The notes: generated by a model from the letters alone, not told the origin. Numbered from the stretch's first letter, positions 1-9,026 are shown. The stretch is DNA of 64,000 nucleotides from Cetobacterium somerae (GCF_022430525.1 NZ_CP092521.1:1-64000), one strand, 5' to 3'. Numbers and translations are program-made.

Positions 1-56
1 GCGGCTAAAATACATACTATTATTATTAATTTTATAGGGTTCTTCTTCTGGCTCAT
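1..56 (-). CDS. Partial CDS, start of a membrane-anchored protein
   Basis: Only the first 18 codons are in the window: a short basic start (MSQKKNPIK) followed by a hydrophobic run (LIIIVCILA), which looks like a signal anchor or first membrane segment. The ATG lies one base after the stop of the rhodanese gene, and the GGAGAG inside the end of that gene can act as its ribosome binding site, so the two are probably translationally coupled. The family cannot be told from this fragment. Confidence 0.5.
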   Translation of the reverse strand, partial: MSQKKNPIKLIIIVCILA

Positions 57-57
57 T

Positions 58-969
58 TTACTCTCCTGTTTCTACTTTTACTTTTCCATCTTTTGCTGCA
101 TAAGACCATTCAATCCAAGAACCGTCATAATTTTTAACTACAGGATATCCTAAAAGTTCTTTTAACACAAATGTTGTATGTGCTGATCTAACTGCTGATT
201 GACAATATGGTAAAACCTCTTTGTCTGGAGTTACTCCTTGTTTATTGTAAAGTGCAATTAACTCATCATAAGATTTCATTGTTTTATCATTATTTAAAGT
301 TTCAGTCCATTCTACCCAAACACTTCCTGGAATTCTTCCTTTTACAACTGCGCCTTTTTTAAGATCTTCACCCGTGAATTCTTTCTTACTTCTTGTATCT
401 AATATAATATCTGCTGGATTATTTATTGCTGTTTCTACTGCTTCTAACGTTGCTAAAGTATCTTTATCTGGATTACTCGCAAATTTAAAGTCACCTTGCT
501 TTTCAGCAGCTTCTTTTCCAAACTTAGTTTTAACTCCTGCATCTTTTAAAGCTGAATATCCACCATCAACAACTTTTACATTCTCCATTCCATACATGTC
601 AAGTATCCACCAAAGTCTATACTCATCTAAATTATCTCCAATCAAAACTAAAGTAGAATCTTTAGTCACACCCATTTTATTTAACTCTGCTTCCATCTCT
701 TCTCTAGAAGCTCTCATCCCACCAATTTCACCATATCTTTTATCTTTTGGCTCCATATCTGGTCTCCACATATTGTAAGAACCTTCAACATTTCCAATTA
801 AAAACTTTGCTTCTGGTCTTACATCTATAACTACGACATTTTTATTTGTTTCAATTATTTGCTTTGCAACTTCACCACTAATTAATTTATCACTTTTATA
901 CTGTGTATAATCTTTTCCAAAAGCTACCATTGATAATAATAATGATCCTAAAATTAAACTTTTTTTCAT
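58..969 (-). CDS. Exported rhodanese-type sulfurtransferase, two domains
   Basis: A 303-residue protein of the thiosulfate/3-mercaptopyruvate sulfurtransferase family. Residues 1-18 are a signal peptide (MKKSLILGSLLLSMVAFG), so it probably works in the periplasm. It has two rhodanese domains: an N-terminal one around residues 30-150 (VVVIDVRPEAKF) without a catalytic cysteine, and a C-terminal one around 175-295 (IILDTRSKKEF) with the active-site loop YCQSAVRSA. This inactive/active layout is typical of the family, which moves sulfane sulfur through a cysteine persulfide. It follows the large flavin/Fe-S oxidoreductase by 22 bp and overlaps closely with the next gene, suggesting an operon for sulfur or redox chemistry. 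The donor and acceptor are not visible. Confidence 0.88.
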   Translation of the reverse strand: MKKSLILGSLLLSMVAFGKDYTQYKSDKLISGEVAKQIIETNKNVVVIDVRPEAKFLIGNVEGSYNMWRPDMEPKDKRYGEIGGMRASREEMEAELNKMGVTKDSTLVLIGDNLDEYRLWWILDMYGMENVKVVDGGYSALKDAGVKTKFGKEAAEKQGDFKFASNPDKDTLATLEAVETAINNPADIILDTRSKKEFTGEDLKKGAVVKGRIPGSVWVEWTETLNNDKTMKSYDELIALYNKQGVTPDKEVLPYCQSAVRSAHTTFVLKELLGYPVVKNYDGSWIEWSYAAKDGKVKVETGE

Positions 970-991
970 TTTAATCCTCCAGATTTTATAT

Positions 992-3577
992 TTATTTTCT
1001 TTTGTTAAGTTCCATTTTTGATTTATATCTTGTTAACCATTGTTTTGCTGGTCCCATATTTCTATTACTTGCTTTTGATTTATCATATTTATCTCCAAAT
1101 ATTAAATCAACTATGTGAAGAGCATCAGTATGTCCTTTTTCCATTGATTCTCTACAAGCAGCACAGTAAGTTACCATATGCCCTGTTGTTGTTTCTGCAG
1201 CTCTTCTATCCATAACTTTTTTAGCTATTTCTGGAACAGCTGGAACAATCATTCCACCAAATCCACAACATCTTGTTTTGTCTCTTGAGTTTTCTAACTC
1301 CTCTACATCATATCCTAACTCAGACATAATCCATCTAATTCCATCATGAATTTTTGTTTGCTTTCTAATTGAGCATGAATCATGAATATTAAACTTAACA
1401 TCTGAATCTTTTCCTATCCCAATTTGAGACTCAGGTAATCCAATCTCTGGTAATAACTCCCAAAGTGATACTACATTTTGTTTTGCGTAGGTATTAAAAA
1501 TTCCATAGCAAGATTGACATGCAACAATAACAGTTTCTGCTCCAACTTTATCTAATTCTTTTTGAACAGATTTAAATCTCTCTTTAAATAGATCATCTTG
1601 TCCTAAAGCCTTAGGTGGTTTTCCACAACACTTTAATAGTGAACCAACTTCTCCACCTAATTTATCTTGTAAGTGATCCATAATATTTCCAACAGCAACT
1701 GAATTATATGATGGTAGTGAACACCCTGGGAAAAATACATATTTTGTTTTCTTTCCGTTAGGAGCTGCATTTGTTGTATTAAACATTTTAGAGTATCCTA
1801 AATATTGATGAACCTCTATAGCTTTATGCCCTTTCATTGGAGATTTCCCACCATTATCTTTAATATATTCACTTCTCATAGCACCAAAGTTTGATTTAAT
1901 ATCAAAATCTTTTGGACATTTTAAAGTACATTGGTCACACATATTACAAGAATAAGCTATTTTAGCATCCATCTCTTCGCAACCTTTTTCTATATACTCT
2001 TTAAATAAAGTCTTTGGACAGTCAGTATAGTCATTTAACATTATACACTCTTTCATACAAAGCTTACACTCACATTGTAAACATCTGCTAGCTTCTTTTG
2101 TAGCTTCCTCTTTTGTAAATACTCTTTCAACCTCTGAGAAGTTTTTAATTCTTTCATTTCCATCAGTTGTTCCAGGAACTACTCTTTCAACTTTTTCAGC
2201 AACGTCCCATCCCTCTGGTAAATACTCAGTTGGTAGATATAATTTTGTTTTATATCCGCCCTCAGATTCTACTGATCTTCCCTCTTCTAAGTTCTTTCCA
2301 TTTAAAAATCTATCAATTGATTTAGCAGCTCTTCTTCCCTCTGCCATTGCCTCAATAACAATAAACGCATTTGCACAATCTCCAGCTACGAAAACTTTTT
2401 CATTACTTGCAGATTGCATAGTTAATTTATCAGATTCGAAAGTTCCATTTCTTCTTGTTGCTAATTTTTTATCTGTATCAAATGAGTTATCCACTCCTTG
2501 ACCGATAGCAAATACAAGTGTATCTATCTCTATAATCTCTTTTACATCCTCATCAAATTGAGGATTGAAGTTTCCATTTTCATCAAATAGACTTAAACAT
2601 TTCTTTATCTCTAATCCAGAAATTCTATTATTCTCATCTTTTATTATTCTACTAATTCCATTTCCTAATTTAAATTCAATATTTTCCTCGATAGCTCCAT
2701 GAATCTCATGATTTGAAGATGCCATCTTTTCAAAAGTCGACTCTAAAGGAATTGAATAAACTACTTCAACACCAGGAACTCTCTTTGAAGATCTAGCGCA
2801 GTCCATTGCAACGTCTCCACCACCAATTACTGCAACTTTCTTTCCAGCTCCTTCAAAATTCTTTGTTAAAGAAATCTCTTTTAAATATTCAGCTGCATGG
2901 AATATTCCTTCTGCATCATGATTTTCTAAAGATCTATCTATTCTTCCAGATTGCTTTCCAACAGCAACTAGAATTGCATCATAATTTTTCTCTAACTCTT
3001 CAAAACTTATATCTTTTCCTATCTCTGTAGATAGTTTAACTTCTACTCCTAATTTTTCTAATAAAGAGTATTCTTTATCTATTACCTCTCTTGGAAGTCT
3101 GTATTCAGGAATTCCAACTCTCATCATTCCACCAAATACAGGTAATTTATCAAATATTGTAACGTCATATCCTTCTTTTGCTAAATCTATTGCACCTTGA
3201 GCTCCTGCTGGTCCTGCACCAATAATAGCAATCTTTTTACCATTTTTAGCTTTTATAGATATATCCCAATTTGCTATATCATCAAAATTATCAGCAGCAT
3301 ATCTTTTTAATGAAGCAATTGCTATTGACGAATCTTCCTCTCCTCTTCTGCAATTTTGTTCACAAGGATGAGCACAAATTCTTCCTAATGTTCCAGGTAA
3401 AAAAAGTTTTTCTCTAATAACTTTGATTGCTTCTTGACCATTTTCTTCACCAATTAATCTTACATAACTTTTTACATCAGTATTCATTGGACAATTGCTT
3501 TTACAGGCTGCCTCTGAGTCTCCCATACAATTTTCAACAATATCTTTCATTTTTAAAACGATATTTTCATTTAACAT
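992..3577 (-). CDS. FAD/NAD(P) oxidoreductase fused to Fe-S and CCG (HdrD-like) domains
   Basis: An 861-residue modular redox enzyme. Residues 1-100 carry the cysteine-rich Fer4_20 domain of GltD-type proteins (CKSNCP, CAHPCEQNC). Residues 114-430 are a GltD-like flavoprotein with an FAD motif GAGPAG at 120-125 and a second nucleotide motif, GGGDVAMD, near 250. Around 500-570 are more 4Fe-4S cysteines (CLQCECKLCMKEC, CNMCDQCTLKCP). The C-terminus has two CCG domains of heterodisulfide-reductase type (FFPGCS...KCCGKPP and HDSC...RCCGFGG...CAAC). The family is annotated as pyridine nucleotide-disulfide oxidoreductase/dicluster-binding protein. It likely moves electrons between NAD(P)H and a disulfide or persulfide partner; the neighbouring rhodanese hints at sulfur, but the substrate is unknown. 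Confidence 0.85.
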   Translation of the reverse strand: MLNENIVLKMKDIVENCMGDSEAACKSNCPMNTDVKSYVRLIGEENGQEAIKVIREKLFLPGTLGRICAHPCEQNCRRGEEDSSIAIASLKRYAADNFDDIANWDISIKAKNGKKIAIIGAGPAGAQGAIDLAKEGYDVTIFDKLPVFGGMMRVGIPEYRLPREVIDKEYSLLEKLGVEVKLSTEIGKDISFEELEKNYDAILVAVGKQSGRIDRSLENHDAEGIFHAAEYLKEISLTKNFEGAGKKVAVIGGGDVAMDCARSSKRVPGVEVVYSIPLESTFEKMASSNHEIHGAIEENIEFKLGNGISRIIKDENNRISGLEIKKCLSLFDENGNFNPQFDEDVKEIIEIDTLVFAIGQGVDNSFDTDKKLATRRNGTFESDKLTMQSASNEKVFVAGDCANAFIVIEAMAEGRRAAKSIDRFLNGKNLEEGRSVESEGGYKTKLYLPTEYLPEGWDVAEKVERVVPGTTDGNERIKNFSEVERVFTKEEATKEASRCLQCECKLCMKECIMLNDYTDCPKTLFKEYIEKGCEEMDAKIAYSCNMCDQCTLKCPKDFDIKSNFGAMRSEYIKDNGGKSPMKGHKAIEVHQYLGYSKMFNTTNAAPNGKKTKYVFFPGCSLPSYNSVAVGNIMDHLQDKLGGEVGSLLKCCGKPPKALGQDDLFKERFKSVQKELDKVGAETVIVACQSCYGIFNTYAKQNVVSLWELLPEIGLPESQIGIGKDSDVKFNIHDSCSIRKQTKIHDGIRWIMSELGYDVEELENSRDKTRCCGFGGMIVPAVPEIAKKVMDRRAAETTTGHMVTYCAACRESMEKGHTDALHIVDLIFGDKYDKSKASNRNMGPAKQWLTRYKSKMELNKRK

Positions 3578-3685
3578 CTGATAAAATCCTCCAAAAAATT
3601 TAGTCTACTAGTATTCTAGCTTTAAATATAATTTATGTCAATATTTATATTTTCAATCACTATCATTTGTTAAAAAAATAACTTT

Positions 3686-3708
3686 TTGCGAGCATTTTTT
3701 TATCGCAA
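3686..3708. promoter_or_regulatory. Inverted repeat TTGCGA-N11-TCGCAA upstream of the oxidoreductase
   Basis: A perfect 6-bp inverted repeat with an 11-bp T-rich spacer, about 110 bp before the start of the flavin/Fe-S oxidoreductase and in otherwise featureless AT-rich DNA. The GC-containing arms stand out. It could be an operator for a dimeric regulator; no regulator is identified. Confidence 0.3.
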
Positions 3709-3741
3709 TATTTTGTTCATTAATAATTTTTTTCAGATAAA

Positions 3742-3781
3742 AAAAGTGAAGGATAATTATTTTTAATTATCCTTCACTTTT
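3742..3781 (-). terminator. Intrinsic terminator
   Basis: An 18-bp perfect stem (arms 3742-3759 and 3764-3781) with a 4-base loop, followed on the minus strand by a run of T. It touches the stop codon of the C_GCAxxG_C_C gene and ends that transcription unit. Confidence 0.85.
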
Positions 3782-4287
3782 TATTTTTCTTTATAACCTA
3801 ACTCTCTTGCTAAAATCTTTGCTGTTATCTCTGTTAACTCACCAGTTATCTCAATACAATGATTAATATGCTCTTTTGTTCCTAAATCCATTCCACGAGT
3901 TAAAACTTTACAACAACAAACTTTTCTTTTTTCTGTAAACTTTGTCTGAAGTTCTTTAGTTAACTCCATACTTTTTTTAACCTCTGAGCCTCCTGCTTCT
4001 CCTCTTCCGAAAAACATACCAATAGCCATTACTCCACCATTTACCGCTCCACATGTACATCCATTTCCCATTCCAACAGGAAATCCTGATGCTAATTTTA
4101 TTACCTCATCTCCATAAGGTGCTTCAAAGGAATCCTTTAAAACTTTTAAAACAGCTTCTGAACAATAAAAATCTCTATTTCTATAATATTCTTCAGCTTT
4201 TTTTCTTAAAGCCTGAATGTCTACTTCATTATTTTCAATTTTAACAATCTCATCTTTTCTAAATTTTCTAAAAATTTTATGTAACAT
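3781..4287 (-). CDS. C_GCAxxG_C_C family redox-type protein
   Basis: A small protein of the C_GCAxxG_C_C family: it has the conserved early cysteine (YCSEAVL), the signature GCTCGAVNGG, then CCCKV and a final NHC. Such proteins are cysteine-rich and thought to be redox active or metal binding; no reaction is established. I place the start at the ATG at 4287 (MLHKIFRK), about 14 bases after an AGGAG, rather than the TTG further upstream that overlaps the methyltransferase gene. It lies directly downstream of the methyltransferase on the same strand, so they probably share a transcript ending at the terminator that follows. Confidence 0.78.
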   Translation of the reverse strand: MLHKIFRKFRKDEIVKIENNEVDIQALRKKAEEYYRNRDFYCSEAVLKVLKDSFEAPYGDEVIKLASGFPVGMGNGCTCGAVNGGVMAIGMFFGRGEAGGSEVKKSMELTKELQTKFTEKRKVCCCKVLTRGMDLGTKEHINHCIEITGELTEITAKILARELGYKEK

Positions 4288-4319
4288 AATTTTATAATAT
4301 CTCCTTTTTAAATTATAGT

Positions 4320-4973
4320 TCAACTTAAATTATAACTCTTTTTTAAAAAAATACAATATATATATTTTCTAATATCTCCCCAAGGCATTTTATAATCGTA
4401 CTCTAAGGTCTCTTTTAAAATAAATGAATCCTCAAAAAAATATTCTAATTCTTTAATTCCTTGTTTATTAACTAATAATCCATTACATCTCTCAGCTTCA
4501 TTCTCCTTAGAAAAACACGATAGAATAAGAACTCCCTCATTTACAAGGAATTTTTTTACATTGTCCTTGTAATTTTTTCTCAATGAATCATCAAAAAGAA
4601 AATGAAATACAGCTCTATCATGCCAAATTTTTCCCTTTTTATCAAATTTTAAATTTTCAGTTAGATCAGCTACCTTCAATTTTATTTCTACATCTAATTC
4701 ACTATACTTTAAACTCTTCTTTTGAAAATCTATAGCCTCAGAGCTTAAATCTATTCCCTCTATATCTTTAAATTCGTTCTCAATAAGAGACTGTAACAGT
4801 GTACTTTCTCCACATCCTGCATCTAAAATTTTTTCTTTTTTATTTAAAGTATATTTTTTTATTAGCGATAACGATGGTTCAGGAATAACCTCGTACCACC
4901 CTAGTTCTTCTCTTGAGTTTTCTTTATATACCCCATCCCAAATCTCTTTAATTTCATTTTTTATATTCTTCAC
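4320..4973 (-). CDS. Class I SAM-dependent methyltransferase
   Basis: A class I methyltransferase. The SAM-binding glycine motif is ILDAGCGES, followed by the acidic motif IEGIDLSSEAI and a later RAVFHFL segment of the kind found in small-molecule or thiopurine-like methyltransferases. The substrate is unknown. I choose the GTG at 4973 (VKNIKNEIKEIWD) because GGGAG lies just upstream of it and because a good promoter covers the region that a longer reading frame, starting at 5036, would use. The protein is then 217 residues. The C_GCAxxG_C_C gene follows immediately. Confidence 0.75.
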   Translation of the reverse strand: MKNIKNEIKEIWDGVYKENSREELGWYEVIPEPSLSLIKKYTLNKKEKILDAGCGESTLLQSLIENEFKDIEGIDLSSEAIDFQKKSLKYSELDVEIKLKVADLTENLKFDKKGKIWHDRAVFHFLFDDSLRKNYKDNVKKFLVNEGVLILSCFSKENEAERCNGLLVNKQGIKELEYFFEDSFILKETLEYDYKMPWGDIRKYIYCIFLKKSYNLS

Positions 4974-5007
4974 TTTTCTATTCTCCCATGTTATTTTTTC
5001 TGATATG

Positions 5008-5036
5008 AATATATAATAAGAAATTACTTTTGTCAA
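5008..5036 (-). promoter_or_regulatory. Sigma-70 type promoter of the methyltransferase unit
   Basis: On the minus strand TTGACA (5036-5031) is followed after exactly 17 bases by TATATT (5013-5008). This is close to consensus, sits about 35 bases before the preferred GTG start at 4973, and rules out translation from 5036. Confidence 0.7.
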
Positions 5037-5071
5037 ATTGCAACAATTTTAATTTTATTAAAAAATAAAAA

Positions 5072-5101
5072 ATTGGGTAAACTAAAAAACCATTACCCAA
5101 T
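5072..5101 (-). terminator. Intrinsic terminator after the AhpF-like reductase
   Basis: A 9-bp stem, ATTGGGTAA with TTACCCAAT, 10 bases after the reductase stop codon and followed on the minus strand by a T-rich stretch. Confidence 0.8.
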
Positions 5102-5111
5102 CTCTTTACTT

Positions 5112-6749
5112 TTATTTTGTTATTTTTTCAATAATCTCTTCAATAGATTGCTTTCCAAAAGAGATATCTTTATCATTTATAATTAAAGCTGGAACTCCCA
5201 TTATATTATATTTGCTTTTTAATTCTGGAAATGCAAATATATCTATCATTTCAGCTTGAATATTTGAATTTTCAATAGCTAACCTTTGTGCTCCTGTAAC
5301 TACCTCTGGACAAAGTGAACAAGAAAGTGAAACTGCAATTTTAAGTTTTACTTTTTTATCTATGCTTTGAATTTTTCCTTTTAGTTCCTCATTTAACTCT
5401 TGACCCGGTCCAGCTATATTATATAAAGCTAAAATAAATGAATTAAGCTCGTGACCACTTGGAAGTCCTGAGAACTTAACACCTCTAAAGTTGTCATTAG
5501 AATCTAAAATAGCAATAGTTGGAGAACAATCTAATTCTATTTTTTTCTCTAGTTCAAGATTTTCATCTTTTTTATAAAACTCTAAAGTTATTTTATCTGA
5601 GATATCACAAATTTCAGTTAAAAACTCTTTGATATTTACTGAAAGATCATTATCATTTAATACAGAAACTATTTTTATACTGCTTTGGAATCTTTCAAAG
5701 ATACCTTTTAATTGAGAAACTATTCCTTCATCTAAAAACTTAGATTTAGAATCCTCTTTAGAAACATCTGAAGTTTTTGGATGTTCCTTTTCCTTTTTTT
5801 CAATTCCTAAAGCCTCTCTTTTTTCTTCAACAACTTTTTCTAAAACTGTTGCAGCTAAAGCTCCATCAGCAACTGCTGTAACAACCTGTCTCAATCTTTT
5901 TGGTCTAATATCTCCAACAGCATATACATCTTTAACGTTTGTTTGTAAATCTCCATCAGTTATTATATATCCTTGAGAATCTAAATTTACATGATTTTTA
6001 AATAGATCACTTTGTGGTTTATATCCAATGAAAACAAAAACACCAAAAGATTCATTATCTGGAGCAGTATACTCCCAAGTTGTATTTGTAAGGTTATCTT
6101 TAAAGATAGCTTTTCTAAGTTTAGTATCTCCAGTTACTTCAACAATTTGAGAATTAAATCTTACTTCAATTTTTGGATGTTTTAAAACTTTTTCAGCTAT
6201 AGATTTAGCACATGTAAACTCAGGCTCTCTAGCTATAATTGTAACTTTTCTTGCAAATTTAGTTAAAAATATAGCCTCTTCAGCAGCAGCAAATCCAGCT
6301 CCAATAACGAAGACATCAAGACCAGTGAAAAACTCTCCATCACAAGTTGCACAATATGCAACTCCTCTACCTGTAAACTCAGATTCTCCAGGGAATCCTA
6401 ACTTTCTTGGGTTTGCTCCGGTTGCAATAACAACACTTAAAGCTTTATAAGTTCCAGAAGTTGTTTCAACTTTTTTAATCTCCTCTTTAAAATCCATATT
6501 TGTAACTTCTGATTTTAAAAATTCTACACAAAATCCAAGAGCTTGCTCTCTCATTTGCTCTCCTAAATGATGACCTGATATCTCTTTAATCCCTGGATAG
6601 TTTACAACTTCTGAAGTGGTAGTTATCTGTCCACCAACCTCAGATTTTTCTATAATAAGTACATCCATTTGGGCTCTACCAGCATATATTCCAGCTGATA
6701 ATCCCGCCGGACCTCCACCAATAACAATTAAATCATATATTTTATCCAT
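5112..6749 (-). CDS. Thioredoxin reductase with C-terminal AhpF-type thioredoxin folds
   Basis: A 545-residue flavoprotein disulfide reductase. Residues 1-310 are a TrxB domain: FAD motif GGGPAG (11-16), redox pair CATC (C133/C136), NAD(P) motif GAGFAA, and the closing GDIRP motif. After a charged linker (about 315-345) come two thioredoxin folds that match the N-terminal module of E. coli AhpF in order and motif, including SLSCSLCPEVV with its CxxC at C477/C480 and the MGVPA loop. In AhpF these folds precede the reductase; here they follow it. It should reduce AhpC, whose gene lies immediately upstream. The order of the domains is seen directly; the activity is inferred. Confidence 0.9.
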   Translation of the reverse strand: MDKIYDLIVIGGGPAGLSAGIYAGRAQMDVLIIEKSEVGGQITTTSEVVNYPGIKEISGHHLGEQMREQALGFCVEFLKSEVTNMDFKEEIKKVETTSGTYKALSVVIATGANPRKLGFPGESEFTGRGVAYCATCDGEFFTGLDVFVIGAGFAAAEEAIFLTKFARKVTIIAREPEFTCAKSIAEKVLKHPKIEVRFNSQIVEVTGDTKLRKAIFKDNLTNTTWEYTAPDNESFGVFVFIGYKPQSDLFKNHVNLDSQGYIITDGDLQTNVKDVYAVGDIRPKRLRQVVTAVADGALAATVLEKVVEEKREALGIEKKEKEHPKTSDVSKEDSKSKFLDEGIVSQLKGIFERFQSSIKIVSVLNDNDLSVNIKEFLTEICDISDKITLEFYKKDENLELEKKIELDCSPTIAILDSNDNFRGVKFSGLPSGHELNSFILALYNIAGPGQELNEELKGKIQSIDKKVKLKIAVSLSCSLCPEVVTGAQRLAIENSNIQAEMIDIFAFPELKSKYNIMGVPALIINDKDISFGKQSIEEIIEKITK

Positions 6750-6789
6750 AGTTCACCTCTTAATTTAAGTATATATGTTATTAAAAATT

Positions 6790-6812
6790 GAAAGGCACCC
6801 TATAGTGCCTTT
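6790..6812 (-). terminator. Hairpin between ahpC and its reductase (partial terminator)
   Basis: A 9-bp stem, GAAAGGCAC with GTGCCTTTC, with a 5-base loop, 10 bases after the ahpC stop and before the reductase gene; a short T-rich run follows on the minus strand. It could terminate part of the transcripts, giving more AhpC than reductase. Confidence 0.65.
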
Positions 6813-6821
6813 CAAAAGAGT

Positions 6822-7385
6822 TTAAATTTTTCCAACTAGATCTAAAGATGGTTTTAAAGTTTCTGAACCTGGTTTCCATTTTGCAGGACAAACCTCTCCA
6901 CCGTGCTCAGCTACAAATTGAGCAGCTTGAACTTTTCTTAAAAGCTCTGCAGCATCTCTTCCAATTCCTAAATCATGAATTTCATATGCTACGATTTTTC
7001 CCTCAGGGTTTATAACAAAACTTCCTCTTAATGCTAATCCCTCTTCAGGAATTAAAACACCAAACATCTCTGATATTTTTCTTGTAGGGTCTGCTACCAT
7101 AGGATACTGTATTTTCTTTATAGTATCAGAAGTATCATGCCATGCCTTATGAACAAAGTGAGTATCTGTTGAAACTGAATAAATTTCACAATTAATCTCT
7201 TTAAACTTAGCATAGTTATCAGCTAAATCTCCTAACTCTGTAGGACAAACAAAAGTAAAATCTGCTGGATAAAAGAAGAAAACTGACCATTTCCCTTTTA
7301 TAGACTCGTTAGTAACTTCAACAAAGTTGTTGTTGTGGTAAGCTTGTGCTTTAAATTCTCCGATATTTTTTCCAATTAATGACAT
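6822..7385 (-). CDS. ahpC: Alkyl hydroperoxide reductase AhpC (2-Cys peroxiredoxin)
   Basis: A 187-residue typical 2-Cys peroxiredoxin that reduces H2O2 and organic peroxides in the cytoplasm. The peroxidatic cysteine is C47 in DFTFVCPTE and the resolving cysteine is C166 in GEVCPAKW, both in the usual AhpC context, and the length is normal. The disulfide it forms would be reduced by the permuted AhpF-like enzyme encoded just downstream. A 17-bp palindrome lies 36 bp upstream, also found before the rubrerythrin gene, and suggests peroxide-responsive control. Confidence 0.95.
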   Translation of the reverse strand: MSLIGKNIGEFKAQAYHNNNFVEVTNESIKGKWSVFFFYPADFTFVCPTELGDLADNYAKFKEINCEIYSVSTDTHFVHKAWHDTSDTIKKIQYPMVADPTRKISEMFGVLIPEEGLALRGSFVINPEGKIVAYEIHDLGIGRDAAELLRKVQAAQFVAEHGGEVCPAKWKPGSETLKPSLDLVGKI

Positions 7386-7420
7386 GTAATAACCTCCTAT
7401 ATATTTATAATTATTTTTGT

Positions 7421-7437
7421 TTTGTAATGATTACAAA
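7421..7437. promoter_or_regulatory. Candidate PerR-type operator upstream of ahpC
   Basis: TTTGTAATGATTACAAA, a perfect palindrome (apart from the centre base), 36 bp before the ahpC start. The same palindrome with a different centre base lies before the rubrerythrin gene at 16731. It resembles the TTATAAT-N-ATTATAA box of PerR/Fur proteins in layout. No perR gene is in the window, so the regulator is inferred. Confidence 0.7.
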
Positions 7438-7520
7438 TTAATAATACTACACTTTTTTAGTATTGTCAATATTTTATTTGAAAATATTTTGATAATAAAA
7501 ATATAATCTAAAATATTTAT

Positions 7521-9026
7521 TCAATATAGGCTATTACTTTCCTTTTTATTATTTTGAATTAAGTTTATTTTTTTTACATCTTTATAAAATTTTATGAAAG
7601 TAGAGATAATTATAAGAAACTCTAATCTTCCTAAAAACATCGCAAACGACATAGTCCAAACAGTTATATTTGAAGCTTCAATTGATGTTACTCCATAAGA
7701 TAATCCAACAGTACTTAAACAAGAAGCTATTTCAAACATACTCTCTTTTAAAGTATATCCTTGAGTTAATAATATTGTTACACATATTGTATAAGTTAGT
7801 ATATATCCACTTAAAATAACTATAATTTCATTTAAAAAGTTGTTATCTATATATACTTTTCCTTCAGGTTTGTAAATACTATTCTCTTTTATACTCTTCT
7901 TTGAATAAGTCATTTTTTTTATTTCCCACCATAAATTTTTTAAAAGAATATATACTCTATATTGTTTTATTCCGCCAGCTGTAGATCCTGTTCCTCCTCC
8001 TATAAGCATAGATAATAGAAGAATAAAATATCCTAAACTAGTCCAATTGAAATAAGTTGTTGTTGAAAATCCTGTAGTTGAAATAGCTGATACTACTTCA
8101 AAAATAGCTACTCTAAAACTTTTAGTTAAAGAATTATAAATAGGAAGCACAGCATAGAATGTTACTAGTGGTATAAAAATCAAAAATAGAAAAAACATAA
8201 ATCTTAACTCTCCTATTTTGAAAAAAGTTTTAAATTTACCTTTTAAAATTAAAAGATGAGCTCCAAAGTTTATTGTACCTAATACCATAAGTATAATTGT
8301 TATAAATTCAATTGAGATGCTATTATAGTATCCAATACTTTCAACTTTTGTTGAAAATCCACCAGTTGAAACTGCTGCAATAGAGTGATTTATTGAATCA
8401 AACATTGACATTCCAGCTAAATAATATAAAATAATTCCTCCTAAAATATATCCAGAATAGATTAGCATAATTGTTTTAGCTGAATTTTTTATATTTGGTA
8501 CCAGCATATCAGATCTTGCTTCAGCATTATATAAACCAATTCCTAAAGGACCTATTATTGAAGATAACATTATTACAGCTAGTCCAGCTCCTCCTAAAAA
8601 TTGCATAATACTTCTCCATAATAATATTGCATCTGAAGTTTCTAAGACATTTACCATAGATAATCCCGTTGTTGTAAATCCACTTACAGCTTCAAAAATT
8701 CCTTGAGAAAAAGTTAACTGTCCTTTTATTATAAAAGGCAAAGCTCCTATTAAGATTGCATATATCCAAGATATAAAAACAATAACTCCTCCTTCTTGAA
8801 AATTTAATGTTATATTTTTATCTTTATTAATATTCTTTTTTAATAAACTTCCTAAAATTATTGAAAAAATACCTAGAATACTAAAAATAAATATATCTAT
8901 TAATTCATATTTTAAAAATAAGACAGTAGATAGAGGTATTAATAAGGTTATTCCAATAATTATAAATACAACTCCACAATATCCTAAAATTAAATTATAT
9001 CTATTTCTTAAATATATATTTTTCAT
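7521..9026 (-). CDS. trkH: TrkH/KtrB-type potassium transporter membrane subunit
   Basis: A 501-residue, strongly hydrophobic protein of the TrkH/KtrB/HKT superfamily, the pore-forming part of a K+ uptake system. The four selectivity-filter loops are visible in order: GFTTTGLSM, VSTGGFST, ISTTGFSTT and LSTVGLSYG, each after a membrane segment. The length and loops fit TrkH from Gram-positive and fusobacterial systems. Its start overlaps the stop of the 223-residue TrkA-like gene by four bases, so the membrane and regulatory subunits are co-translated. Confidence 0.92.
   Translation of the reverse strand: MKNIYLRNRYNLILGYCGVVFIIIGITLLIPLSTVLFLKYELIDIFIFSILGIFSIILGSLLKKNINKDKNITLNFQEGGVIVFISWIYAILIGALPFIIKGQLTFSQGIFEAVSGFTTTGLSMVNVLETSDAILLWRSIMQFLGGAGLAVIMLSSIIGPLGIGLYNAEARSDMLVPNIKNSAKTIMLIYSGYILGGIILYYLAGMSMFDSINHSIAAVSTGGFSTKVESIGYYNSISIEFITIILMVLGTINFGAHLLILKGKFKTFFKIGELRFMFFLFLIFIPLVTFYAVLPIYNSLTKSFRVAIFEVVSAISTTGFSTTTYFNWTSLGYFILLLSMLIGGGTGSTAGGIKQYRVYILLKNLWWEIKKMTYSKKSIKENSIYKPEGKVYIDNNFLNEIIVILSGYILTYTICVTILLTQGYTLKESMFEIASCLSTVGLSYGVTSIEASNITVWTMSFAMFLGRLEFLIIISTFIKFYKDVKKINLIQNNKKESNSLY

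Noticed and set aside
374-778. Rightward frame opposite the rhodanese gene, and similar long frames opposite trkA, malic enzyme and other genes
   Set aside because: They are antisense shadows of well-supported genes, with no ribosome site and with composition dictated by the other strand.
4974-5036. Upstream extension of the methyltransferase to an ATG at 5036
   Set aside because: A near-consensus promoter (TTGACA-17-TATATT) covers this segment, and the GTG at 4973 has its own ribosome site.
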